DNA of 64,000 bases from Picochlorum sp. 'celeri' (Eukaryota; Chlorophyta; Trebouxiophyceae), in NCBI GenBank assembly GCA_010909725.1, contig JAACMV010000022.1:1240001-1304000 (forward strand). Direction: 5' to 3'. The notes below the pieces were generated by a model. That model was not told where the DNA came from, made no database searches, and saw nothing but the letters and a program-made list of their open reading frames with translations. The stretch's first letter is position 1, and each line of letters opens with the position of its first letter. A program made the position numbers and the translations under genes. Of this stretch, positions 46,501 through 55,240 are shown piece after piece.

Positions 46501-46660
46501 GAACCTGAAGGCCATGATGAGCAGAATGTCACAGAAATCGTTCATGACGCTCCTGAAGTCATTCATGTGTCATTGGAATTACCACAAGCTAAAAAGAATG
46601 AATATCGAGCAGAAAAGAAAGCAGAGGAGGAACGGTTGGCCGTCCTCAGGTGCCATGTGA
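43505..46660 (+). CDS. KDZ-type (Kyakuja-Dileera-Zisupton) transposase
   Basis: One open frame of 1,051 residues. In order: N-terminal unknown domain; two SWIM-like zinc motifs (CNC...CVH at about 265-285 and CSLC...CLH at about 332-355); a Cys-rich stretch near 440 (QCCCQQDY); CPCC...VLIMDGTSMS near 600, where KDZ enzymes have CPAC...DG; CEHAFC near 877; GGVFTILCEHGF; VIYDNACNLQDY near 931 (second catalytic Asp); FFMHTKFFVDGFH and NHKAC; and NTQVAEQNNSSL near 988 with the likely catalytic Glu. This order and the YDNAC/EQNN words are characteristic of the KDZ superfamily. It is unbroken, so perhaps active. The 3' end overlaps a convergent partner gene by 15 bp. Confidence 0.75.
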   Translation: MMKISDHMRDMVCDYGATCALVAWLGPQRSIYVSRTGNIGYSDAPEIWASVHQTFMNLLHKSKGIKDIALPRIPVEICLFQGSNPNSRVVQQGWHNKTRCIQNAFEKVQSLTNLPVYISISGYKGVLLKNAADLRELSVLDEVFHFHNMGKRFPPLDIALAQQPKGMKRRKLSESRVMTSYSRKRTKTWDGEPLLRPGSLEWYEDMLRQVKYPPVQPLCRQEHMGHRESLSWTCIDSRKHGHVGESLNHMMLVRVDCPDVKERKFECNCDTYTSGYDEEGDCVHVQYLEKHYDTLKFGTFGAAHDVVQVTRRDGTFVAYYYDGGFLKVDQAGWRCSLCSRDNRSCLHVQKICSMNQEGAVAQNARGNGSEEVYVIDSRPGSVEWYVENHPEEARIDMPMHGSVLESIQRIYHAGLSAWEHPSGERYFEGLAELKPPKPSRQCCCQQDYADASGLVLDCEDALVFLNPTRYDAVHKRSVYKWVCPNRRAECEVPYMGVQDGLWRASNTMIIELQMMQDAYNASVLKGGQSLESQCADLCSRYSGKQLFGEDGVPGAPLEKPFMDATLFRNAAIQFGKCTLWAMKYDDGDKLVELENQMMCPCCKDSPKVLIMDGTSMSIRSRACFADSITATDENGKSVPKLRGKRDRSFLNVDKARRTRKARLSLARLLLQFQKRIRKARDAAGLEEFWRDKGRYLRQLGTLWNVDSFLQWAFAKAKAWDSSERLTSLADFIFCLASESPAVSYITLRCCILLKECLESRTVPSGVLSQLSKEAPPLFKLLLTIKRPGDSCVHIPAEWGNLLNELVTRIESTNAFHDRYTLESELGSGVPPQGPSILDGSYLHSGILTGLQRVRSKPQYQADSMKEEESVDGRKDACEHAFCKPGDRTGGVFTILCEHGFVYASFIIKEAEGRKEPFAFMTQYLRKAPEYVIYDNACNLQDYCLSRAPLFFMHTKFFVDGFHWRNHKACSLGYMIKGYEDKWLQALNTQVAEQNNSSLKNLKAMMSRMSQKSFMTLLKSFMCHWNYHKLKRMNIEQKRKQRRNGWPSSGAM

Positions 46661-47920
46661 AGGTTCTGGCAGGCAGGACACAGCATCAGCATCAGTTCTC
46701 TCAACAGACCACTCTTGGCCTCCATCCCCTGACACGGCCTCGCCCTGGCCTTCAACAACCTCCTCACCACAGCAATAGCGTCGATAGAACTTGTCAAGCA
46801 TCGACTGCAGGAGGAGGAGCCTTGCTGTGGTCTGCTGCTGCCTGCAGTTGTGCTGGGCAAACTTGGTAAGTACATGCGCAACATCTGCATACGGAATGAA
46901 ACAGAATTCCTGGTTTGGCTTATTCCTCATGATTATTTTTTTTGATGTAAGTTCATCGACGGCCACATCTGTGAGTTTTGATACCAGTACTGCCTTTGGC
47001 AACACAAACTTGTTTGTCTTCTGTGTATGGTTCCCAAAATTCTTCACAGCAGGGTCACCAAACGCTTTCCTCAGACACCTTTGCAGGTCGTATTGCAGTA
47101 CACAGAATCCATTCGAGATTCGACGTCCATATTTGTCCATCACTGCGTGTTCGCCCACCTTGATGTTGAAGAGATGGATGGTTTGGTCCACTGTGGCCCT
47201 GTCCCCATCACGTTGCTGCAACATGAACTCTAACCCTCTCGTGCTGACAGCATGAGCTTGCTCTGTCCCCACTACTGACGTCCCGTAGAAACTGCATATC
47301 TCAATGTGGTCGTGCAAGCCCCCCGATGCTTCCTCCATGGCTGGCTCGTCCACTCCAACTGCAGGGGTGTGGTCAACCGCTTCTGCCTCCTCTGCAACAA
47401 AGGATCCAAGCCCAAGGATGCACTGTTGCAGGTACCGGGTCTTCTCTTGCCATGCATCGATTTCATGTTGCGATGTGATCACCAAGGGCGACGCCAGCTC
47501 GACCACCTTTTGGGCATGGGCCCTGTTCCTGGACAACTCACCCTCTAGCTGTGCTACTTGAGCCTGCAGGGAGGCACACCTTGACCTCTCTTCTTCGTGC
47601 ATTCCCTCCATCTTTCTGCTCTTCTCATACCACACCTTGACGTCACTATACAGGGCAGTGATGAGCTCCGGAAACCCTTCAGGAAGGCTATTTTTGGCCA
47701 AAATTTGGCCATTTTCCAGTCTTGGGTACTTCCTGGGAGGCTCCTCTTCCCGAGGTTTGAAAACTTTTCTCGGCGGTGCCGCCTTGTTTGGGCGACAGGT
47801 ATCATTATTCACTATATCTACATCGATTTCTTGGGTATGATCCGAATACGCGCGATCGGTGCCGCCGATCTCACGCGCAGGCACACCGTCCGCACTCGCA
47901 TTCGGGGCAAAAGTTGGCAT
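46646..47920 (-). CDS. Partner gene of the KDZ-type element, coiled-coil protein
   Basis: 424-residue unbroken frame convergent with the transposase and overlapping its last 15 bp. Basic segment at about 45-70 (PPRKVFKPREEEPPRKYPR, nuclear-localisation-like), a predicted coiled coil at about 105-180 (MHEEERSRCASLQAQVAQLE), an acidic linker, then a mixed globular C-terminal half with AVMDKYGRRISNGFCVLQYD and an acidic tail. No enzyme motif is visible. Position and integrity suggest a second transposon protein, for example DNA-binding or regulatory; function is inferred only. The ATG lies at 47918-47920, after a short AT-rich upstream region. Confidence 0.55.
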   Translation of the reverse strand: MPTFAPNASADGVPAREIGGTDRAYSDHTQEIDVDIVNNDTCRPNKAAPPRKVFKPREEEPPRKYPRLENGQILAKNSLPEGFPELITALYSDVKVWYEKSRKMEGMHEEERSRCASLQAQVAQLEGELSRNRAHAQKVVELASPLVITSQHEIDAWQEKTRYLQQCILGLGSFVAEEAEAVDHTPAVGVDEPAMEEASGGLHDHIEICSFYGTSVVGTEQAHAVSTRGLEFMLQQRDGDRATVDQTIHLFNIKVGEHAVMDKYGRRISNGFCVLQYDLQRCLRKAFGDPAVKNFGNHTQKTNKFVLPKAVLVSKLTDVAVDELTSKKIIMRNKPNQEFCFIPYADVAHVLTKFAQHNCRQQQTTARLLLLQSMLDKFYRRYCCGEEVVEGQGEAVSGDGGQEWSVERTDADAVSCLPEPSHGT

Positions 47921-48210
47921 GAAATCCCTTGTTTTTCGCCTGTTTATGGCTCAAAATCCCTCACAATTTGATACTTTATATATTAAAAGCGGCAGTATTG
48001 CTCGAATTGCACACAAAAGCGCAATATGCTTGAGAAACAAGGACAATCGCACGTGCGTTTGAGCTATTCAAACTATTCAAACTGTCCTGGCATTGTCAGC
48101 CAAACGATTTAAAATGTATTCAAACATACACTGTTGCAATATCATGTACAACAAGTATATACACACTACATACTATCACTCCCTTTTTTCTATGTTTTTA
48201 TTACATCAGG

Positions 48211-48440
48211 GGCCTCCCCAGTCAGCAGTTTATGAGTCGCAAGTCGCAGTCGATTTGCCTGTCAGGAGGGACATTTGATGGGAAAAGAAGAAGATCAATG
48301 AGGAGTCGATCGATAGCATCGGTCAAATGGGTTGCTGGATAGGCAAAGACTGTCAATCAGGGAAAATGCCAAAAAAATTGGAACTTTTATTCAATTTCCC
48401 ATACAGAGAAGTGGCCTAGAATAAGGCCCTCAGCTCGTGG
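48211..48440 (+). repeat. Dispersed inverted-repeat element fragment, copy 1
   Basis: Matches the reverse complement of 56445-56625 (shared AGTTTATGAGTCGCAAGTCG, CAGTCGATTTGCCTGTCA, GGCAAAGACTGTCAA and CCAAAAAAATTGGA). Ends with TGGCCTAGAATAAGGCC, a word also found at 55173. Confidence 0.7.
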
Positions 48441-48637
48441 GGTGCCAGAACAAGACCCGGAAGAGAAACACGTGTTTTTTAATTCTTTTGGCACAAGATT
48501 AGTTGTATTTAAATGTGAAATGATGTGTTGTCACGGGTTAACGATCACACGTTGGTGTTGGCGCACGTGTGGCGGTAGTAGAGTTCACACCTGGGTTGAT
48601 CTTCAACTGCAGACCAAGACTTGTGAACCCTTGAAGC

Positions 48638-49871
48638 ATGATGAACGAACCTTATCAAGATGGAAACACACACAGGATTGTCCAGCGTGATTACCACCGT
48701 CCGAAACCTATCACCAAGACTTTGAAGCACTTGAGACGGGTTGCCAAATCTGCTGAGCACACGTTGGGGAGGAAGATGTCAACGTTTGAAGGTGGGCAGT
48801 ATGTGCTGTTGGTTAAAGCTCTCAGACAGAACAGGAGCGGTCAAGTGCATGGTACGTGCATTTTGGTGCATTTTGATACTTGTTATGGGTGCTTATTTGT
48901 GCATCTGACTGAGTTTCTTTTGCTGCAGAGGTTGTGGAGATTGTGGGCTCCCCAGGGTTGAAGGAGTCTTTTGAAACACACCTCAATGATGTGTTGAATG
49001 AAGTCCCTGCAGACAAGGACGATTCCAGTGCACCAACTGCTGAGGTTTGTGATCCAGTCGGCAAAGACGCTACTGAAGCAAAAGGCACAGAGGTAGAGAA
49101 GCACGTTACGTCTGACGCAGCTGGATTGGATGCGCCACCATCATCATCTTTATCTCCATCTAGCGTTGCACTGGCGGTAGAAGATTCCCAAGATTCCATT
49201 CTAGATATTGAAGGGGGAGCAGATGATGAGGAAGTCTCGTTGATGGGGTGGAATGCAGATGATGCAGGAGGAGGAGCTGAGAATGGGAATTCAGCAGCTA
49301 AGATTTCCATTGCTGCTGCGAGTCTCAAATACAACAATGACAGCGAACACGCGACGAAACAACATAACGGCGAGTTGTGGAGGTCATTGGTACATCGCGA
49401 TGACCCTTTCCTCTGTTTGGTCCCTTGTGAGATTGCACATGTAGCGGTAGCGTTGCAGGATCATCAGTACAATCACTTGGAAACGTACAGACAACTGGGG
49501 TTCCGTGTATCTGGTGCGTGATATCATATTCAATAGGCTACATGAAGAGTAATGGACCGCATGAATACATCAATCCGCAATACAATTGCATATATCATGC
49601 AGATGCCTTGGTTGAATGGTTTGAGACTGGAGTTGGCCATCAGGTGTGGAGGACAGTACACTGTGAGCATGCACACGTGCTTCAACCAACTCTAACGCCA
49701 AGAAAACACGCGAATATGTCTAGCGCTACGAAGAGAAAGCGTGCTCAATCTACAGACCCTGTCAAGCCAACCTGGAAGAACCGTAGTCACAGCCACACCA
49801 AAGCATCCAAGGCCAGACAACAGCAAGCAGCCAAGACGAAAGCTATGAAAGATTCTATGTGGTATGTGTAA
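48638..49871 (+). CDS. Unrecognised spliced gene
   Basis: Exon 48638-48851 joins 48929 onward in phase 1 across a 77-nt intron with strong borders (GTACGT...GCTGCAG), giving GQVH-E-VVEIVG. The frame ends at 49521 but resumes in another frame to 49871; removing 23 nt (49514-49536, GTGCGT...CAATAG) restores it, so there is either a tiny intron or a frameshift. Product about 378 residues: basic N-terminus, a central acidic Ser-rich linker (about 90-170), then a possible folded part (LVPCEIAHVAVALQDHQYNH, WRTVHCEHAHVL) and a very basic tail (ATKRKRAQ, KNRSHSHTKASKARQQQ). No family recognised. Its position between two transposon genes suggests a mobile-element or regulatory role. Confidence 0.4.
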
Positions 49872-49959
49872 AATAGCCAAAGTTTGCGATATAAGCACTG
49901 TCATGTGCAGTAATGAAAAAGGGCACCCACCACCTAGGCAATTATGTGTCATGCATCCT

Positions 49960-50350
49960 CAAATTTGACTACCACTTTTGTCTACCATTTTGTTGGTATG
50001 GATGGTTGTAATGTGGTGTTCGAGTTGAGTACCACCCAATGCATTCTATCTAATTTTTAGGATTTTCTTTTGAGAGTGCTACCAGATTTCAAAATGGATC
50101 TCCGAACTAACACTCCAGCAACATACATGTGTAACGTAGGCTACTCCAGTTGTGACCTGTTAGCCTCAGTCCTACCAATTCTACCACTTTTTTGGAGAAA
50201 AGTCCCTGCATTTCTATTTCATCTATAATGTTTACAAAAAACTTTCTTGAAAAAAAGTGGTAGAATTGGTAAAAATGGTAGAACTCCCCAGGTGTCACAC
50301 CAACTCTCCTACCACTTTTACTGATTCCCACAAATTTCTACTACTTTGAC
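49960..50350. repeat. Word cluster A: iterated CTACCACTTTT in both orientations
   Basis: CTACCACTTTT or close variants lie at about 49969, 50181 and 50309, and the inverse AAAAGTGGTAG at about 50255. The pair at 50174-50193 and 50252-50270 forms a 19-bp inverted repeat with a 60-bp loop. Partial variants (TACCATTTT, TACTACTTTG) fill the gaps. No gene seen. Confidence 0.6.
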
Positions 50351-50529
50351 AGAAACATGAAGAAATCGTATGGCATACATCTCCCAAAGCGTATACATCA
50401 ATATATTCCGAATATCGATCGTGCTTGTATCAAAAAATGCTGGACTGATTCAACAGTCCATGCAGACATCCAAGTCTGTCAAAAGATGCATGAACATGGG
50501 CATGTTTGATATATATTGGACTATCAATG

Positions 50530-50870
50530 ACGCAGTTACTTAAAGTTACTTTATGGGTTACTTTGAATGTCTTCATTTTTTGTCTTCTAGCCCATGCATC
50601 TACTGGAATGCGATGGCTTACACTCCAATGATGCAGAGTTACTTTAGTTACTTTTCTTCTGCATTGTTTGTGACTGCCCCTTGGTATGGGTGTCCGAAAA
50701 TACAGTCCAACATGTCTTTCAAATTAATTTCTACTGAACTCTAAAACAAAGCAACTAAAGTAATTAAAGTAACTCTACAGGACTAGAGCTCACAAACATG
50801 TTGCTACCACTTGCCTCAGTCAACAGGGAAATAGGCAGTAGAAGAACAGAGTTACTTCAGTTACTTTGTG
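50530..50870. repeat. Word cluster B: iterated AGTTACTTT in both orientations
   Basis: AGTTACTT(T/A) occurs as doublets at 50533-50560, 50637-50653 and 50849-50866, and inverted (AAAGTAATTAAAGTAACT) at about 50757-50774. A different word from cluster A, but arranged similarly. Confidence 0.6.
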
Positions 50871-51337
50871 CCTCTGCGGCGATGTTTCTGATAGCCGACA
50901 CGCTATTGATTGGTATATGATGAGGAGATTGAAGCCTTGAAATAAGTTTTCACGGAGATTCGGTCCTCTGCAGGACATATCATCAAGTTGAACTCTCCCG
51001 TTGTTGCTGGTCAACGCCATTGTGGTCGTCCTGTTTGTGACCTCCACATGCAGCCATCAGCCATCACCCTATGGCAAAGCACCTAAATATGTGTGATATG
51101 GTTAGAATATAAAGATCGAGGCCCAGTGATACTTCTACTTAGCAGTATGCAGATCAGCCGCCAACGGTACCGTTACACCATTGGTATGCTTTTTTCTACA
51201 CCGACTGTCGCTCGAGAGGATATGGATTATCAAGTAGTCATTGAGTACTATTGAACGCATTCAACGTGTGAAAAAGATATCCACCAAGGGCTAATAGCGG
51301 TAGACTACTTGCACACCTCAGGGGTGGTTGGCAACCG

Positions 51338-51572
51338 GGGTGGAACAGCGGAACAGTGGAACACCTCTCAAACTTTTTTTTTCTGGGAGATTTTGGATGT
51401 CTTGCATGACTCAAGCCCATAGACCAAAAACCCTGAAAACTACTGTTCCACTGTTCCATTTATGACATTCTTTCAATTATACCCTACAGGTGCCTTGCTT
51501 ACACGTAAAAAAGAAACTTGAAGACCAAGGGGGAAATATACAACTGTTCCACCACTGTTCCGGTGTTCCACA
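51338..51572. repeat. Word cluster C: iterated GTTCCACTGTTCC in both orientations
   Basis: GGAACAGCGGAACAGTGGAAC at about 51342 and the inverse ACTGTTCCACTGTTCC near 51442 and CTGTTCCACCACTGTTCC near 51543. The same doublet style as clusters A and B with another word. Cluster D (TAACGTTA words at 51652-51681) follows. Confidence 0.6.
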
Positions 51573-51802
51573 ATAGTTCTTGAGACTTTATGGACAACAT
51601 ACTTCCATGCCATTTCACTGTATAAGTGATGGTCATCGCTCAAGGTCGACATAGTAACGTTAGTGGTCTCTCTAACGTTACTTTGACAAATACAATGGTA
51701 GTTCCCAACTGCAACCAAGGAAGCCTAGGCCAAAGATGTACCGTCCATTGAGTTATCCCGTGCGTAAAAAAATTTCCAAAATTTTTATCTCTTCCCCCAT
51801 GT

Positions 51803-53005
51803 ATGAGAACAACACAACTTTATGTCGACAATCCTTGGGATGTGCGATCGTACAGAACCAAATTGGAAACGCTCTACAGAGTCATGCATGGCCTCAAGAA
51901 ACGGTCCAAGATTGATGCTGCCAAGGTCCAACAGTACTCCTTGTGGCTCATACCCAATATTGAAGATATATACCGCTACATGAAACAAACGTATACCAAT
52001 ATATCTGTCTTGTCGTCCATGATGCTTCCCGTGGTTTCCGTCCTGAGAAAGGAGATTGGACTGCATCACCCCACCACAGACAAGTGGAGACAGGAAGCCA
52101 ACGAGTTACGCATCCAAGCCACTCAAGAAACAGCCCACAACATCCAAGGCAAAGACTTCAAAACATTTCAAGAGATATGCTGTCGCAGAGATGCCATCAA
52201 ACGCAGGATCGACTGTGACCCAGCAAACACCACGCAGTACTGGCAATGGTTTGCCCTGTGCTTGTACACCATGCAGCCACCGCTACGAGCAGATTGGGCG
52301 ACGCTTTCCATCGTTGATAGCGTTGACAAGGTATCTTCAGGCCACAACCATCTTGTGCTCACGCCGGACAAGGCTGTCATTCTGATCCAGCACGACAAGG
52401 TGTCACACAGGAAGGGTGGAGCTCACATTCCCGTGACTGGTGAGCTCCACTCTGTGCTGTTGGACTCCATACGCCAATTCCCTCGATCCGTGGTCGTTCC
52501 ATACACCTATAAATCATCTCAAAGTCCATTTCATCGATCATACAGCCCAGACAAGCACATATCCAAGGTGAACTTGTCCAAACTGCTGAGTCAAGCCATG
52601 GCATCACCACAGGACAACACACCATGGCCACGTCCAATCCAAGGTCTCCGGAAAGCGCACTCTACCCTTGTCATGTCATCAAACGCATCCTATCATACCA
52701 TGAAGCAAGTAGCAGACGCCCAACGACATTCAATGTCAACCATGCTGTGTCACTACAACGCTGTATCACCTTGTTGTTCTATTGAGGACGGTACCAAGGC
52801 AAGTACTCTTGAGGAGAGGATTGCATCAGCCATGCAGCAAACTGGTCTCTGTCATTCTAACGTTATTATTTTGACACATGGCTGCGAATCTCATGGGGAT
52901 GAATCTCCTGCATGGACTCTCTACTGCAGTAGTCCAGACCTGCAAGAACCTGCAGAACAGGGCCTGGCCATCATTCAGGACGCATGCTCAACAAGAGGCC
53001 AATGA
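51803..53005 (+). CDS. Tyrosine recombinase, Crypton-like
   Basis: 400-residue frame. The N-terminal 140 residues are helical and could be the core-binding domain. The catalytic part shows the expected order: MQPPLRADW (Arg 162, box I), a beta-hairpin Lys region (ILIQHDKVSHRKG, about 194-205), QGLRKAHSTL (Arg 283, box II, with Gln where His is usual), AQRHSMST (His 309) and MLCHYN (Tyr 318, the likely nucleophile). Tyrosine recombinases of this kind are encoded by Crypton transposons, DIRS elements and some large DNA viruses; no reverse transcriptase is near, which favours a Crypton-like or virus-derived gene. The last 75 residues are less coherent and may be beyond the true end. An upstream exon cannot be excluded. 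Confidence 0.6.
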   Translation: MRTTQLYVDNPWDVRSYRTKLETLYRVMHGLKKRSKIDAAKVQQYSLWLIPNIEDIYRYMKQTYTNISVLSSMMLPVVSVLRKEIGLHHPTTDKWRQEANELRIQATQETAHNIQGKDFKTFQEICCRRDAIKRRIDCDPANTTQYWQWFALCLYTMQPPLRADWATLSIVDSVDKVSSGHNHLVLTPDKAVILIQHDKVSHRKGGAHIPVTGELHSVLLDSIRQFPRSVVVPYTYKSSQSPFHRSYSPDKHISKVNLSKLLSQAMASPQDNTPWPRPIQGLRKAHSTLVMSSNASYHTMKQVADAQRHSMSTMLCHYNAVSPCCSIEDGTKASTLEERIASAMQQTGLCHSNVIILTHGCESHGDESPAWTLYCSSPDLQEPAEQGLAIIQDACSTRGQ

Positions 53006-54036
53006 ATGTACTGTTTTACAAGAAGAAAAAAGCGCTATTATATATATTTTAAACAGTACTATGAATTGGGAATTCAATGCGGTCAGTTTTGCTCAAAAGT
53101 TTCCAAAATTTTCACTCAACTTTGACCAGAGGTCCTCAGAACCAACATGCCACATTCGTCGTCAAGATGTATTTCCTGTTTATTATTTAAGTCTTTCTGA
53201 ATACATAAATTAATCTTTGCTCACAAATATGGCATGAGGGAGGCTAGAAGAATCACTGGAAAGGTTGCAGATGCCTTGCTCTGACTGACACTTTTCCTGA
53301 GCACAACAGAGAAGAGAGGAAACATAGAGTACACTATGGAGCTTTGACGCTACTCAGATTTACATTGCAGGTATGATCATAGGATAAAGTAATGAGAGAT
53401 CACTCATAGTTGGCAACCATGACGTAGCAGTCAAACAGGAGACCACTATAGATGCAACAAAAATGTCTGCCAATGCATGTGCGACGCCATAGAACAATGA
53501 TGTACGCCACACGAGCGTCTTTTTATTTAGTATTTTTATTTCTTGAAAGCAACGCTACGCTTAATGAGAATTAAAAATCCATGCTGACATGATGACAATG
53601 CATGCTCAACACCTCGGCTGATACATCACCCAGAGCAGAAAAGTCAACCATCCTGGCTCACACTCATCTGCACAGACCTGTCCATCAGCCTCTGCTCTGA
53701 TGCCCTCCCTGCCATTTTTTCGAAAAAATTTATATATAAATTTTATTGAACACTGCACATGGCTCCATGGCTCATGAACTTAGACCAAAACGTAGCCCGG
53801 CAGGTACTATATTTCTGCAATTCTACCACCATATGACTCCAAGCACACCTGTATAGTGCCCAGTCTGGATCTTGACCGCATTCGACGCTCTTGATTGGAA
53901 TTTTATGTGGATTAGGACGCATCTTAGTGGTTTACCTGTGTACGTTTCCGATGGATATGGCAAGAATACAGGAAGAAGTTTCCCAAAAAGTCAGTAATGC
54001 TGGTTGATGGAGTATAAGCAGTCAAGTAAGACTAAA
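53006..54036. other. Intergenic, no supported gene
   Basis: AT-rich with a palindromic AAAATTTATATATAAATTTT at about 53726-53745. No frame of interest. The end holds the 3' flank of the sulfotransferase gene. Confidence 0.35.
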
Positions 54037-55041
54037 TCAAAGAGCGAAGTATCCAAGTGAAGCTTCCATGGCAAGATTCATATGTTTTTGAAGTATGTTG
54101 ACAATCGTTTGGTTCGATGGAGTTAACTGGTAGCTTTGAGATATTAGCTTCTGGCTATCAAACTGTACTCCATTTGGTGCCTTATAATTTCCTAAGTAAG
54201 TTTCCTTCGAGACATTCTCCCACTTCAAGACAGATGCCACCTCGTGCACTAGTTTGACTTGCTGCCACGGTAGGATAGTATCTTCATGCCTGATCAAAAG
54301 GGTACAATCTGCTCTCAATGAGGTTTCAAGGTGGTTGCAAAATTTTGCATATCTCATGGCAAATATATTTTGAAAAGACTTCCCACCCTCAAAATTTCCA
54401 TACCATGTGATATTGGCAAATTTCTCTATATCCCACGAGGACACCATCCTATTCCATTCAGTGGAGCGACAGAACCAGCATCGTTTTTTCATACCTGAGA
54501 CCCAGTCAAATGGGTTTCTGATGGATAGAACAGCAATACCCTGAATGGACTGTCCTGTTGTATCTTGGAAAACATGCTTATGCTTGCCAAATCCATCATG
54601 AGTACTTGTGTTAAAATTTATTTCAAGTAGATTCGTTATAAGGTTGGTCCCTGAATGACGTTCTCCCATAATGTAAATGTGTTTAGGAATGGCTTTGGTC
54701 CCTAGTGAAGATGCTGATGCCAAGCATAAGTTTTCAGCAGAAAAACTGATCTTGCAAAATTCATTTATTTGGTTGAAGTTAAAGCCATTCCAGTGATACC
54801 TGCCTCTGCAACCAGTTTCATTGTTGTTGAAACTGCTGGAATCACTTCTGATTGTCTGGTTAATGGGACAAGCAACGTTGCTTTGGGGGCCAGGGACCCT
54901 CAATGCGAAATGCATTCTCTCTCTCTCTCTATATATATATATACTAGGATACACTAGTAATAAAACAACAACTGCGAAGTTAGAGAAGAAGCGCCTCCGC
55001 CGAGTTAAATGCTGATAAAACCTGAGAGTAGTCCCGAACAT
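54037..55041 (-). CDS. Golgi carbohydrate-type sulfotransferase
   Basis: 334 residues, single exon. Short basic N-terminus (TRRRR at 13-17), one hydrophobic signal-anchor at about 22-37, then a lumenal enzyme domain. The 5'-phosphosulfate loop is HIYIMGERHSGTN (loop 126-133) and the 3'-phosphate motif is LSIRNPFDWVSG (about 172-183), both diagnostic of PAPS-dependent sulfotransferases. Six N-glycosylation sequons (NQT 61, NET 74, NTS 144 and three later) agree with lumenal location. Substrate cannot be told from sequence; such enzymes sulfate polysaccharides or glycans. A GA/AT microsatellite encodes the YIYRERER stretch right after the anchor. Confidence 0.75.
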   Translation of the reverse strand: MFGTTLRFYQHLTRRRRFFSNFAVVVLLLVYPSIYIYRERERMHFALRVPGPQSNVACPINQTIRSDSSSFNNNETGCRGRYHWNGFNFNQINEFCKISFSAENLCLASASSLGTKAIPKHIYIMGERHSGTNLITNLLEINFNTSTHDGFGKHKHVFQDTTGQSIQGIAVLSIRNPFDWVSGMKKRCWFCRSTEWNRMVSSWDIEKFANITWYGNFEGGKSFQNIFAMRYAKFCNHLETSLRADCTLLIRHEDTILPWQQVKLVHEVASVLKWENVSKETYLGNYKAPNGVQFDSQKLISQSYQLTPSNQTIVNILQKHMNLAMEASLGYFAL

Positions 55042-55164
55042 TCTGAATACAATTTAACTACAAAACCGTGCGCTTGACTTATTTTAAATAAATGGGATCA
55101 ATTTGGAAAAAGATAACATTGAAGAGAAATTCAACGGTGGAATAGGAATTCTTGTAAGGTACGG

Positions 55165-55240
55165 TTCGTCGTGGCCTAGAATAAGGCCTCTTCCATACCT
55201 CCAATTTTCGTTGGCTACTCCTCAGAATAATTAATGTGGG
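55165..55240 (+). repeat. MITE-like terminal segment
   Basis: TGGCCTAGAATAAGGCC (also at 48411) followed by CCAATTTTCGTTGGCTACTCC, which is inverted at 56420-56440. The two segments may be the ends of one 1.3-kb non-autonomous element. Confidence 0.45.
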
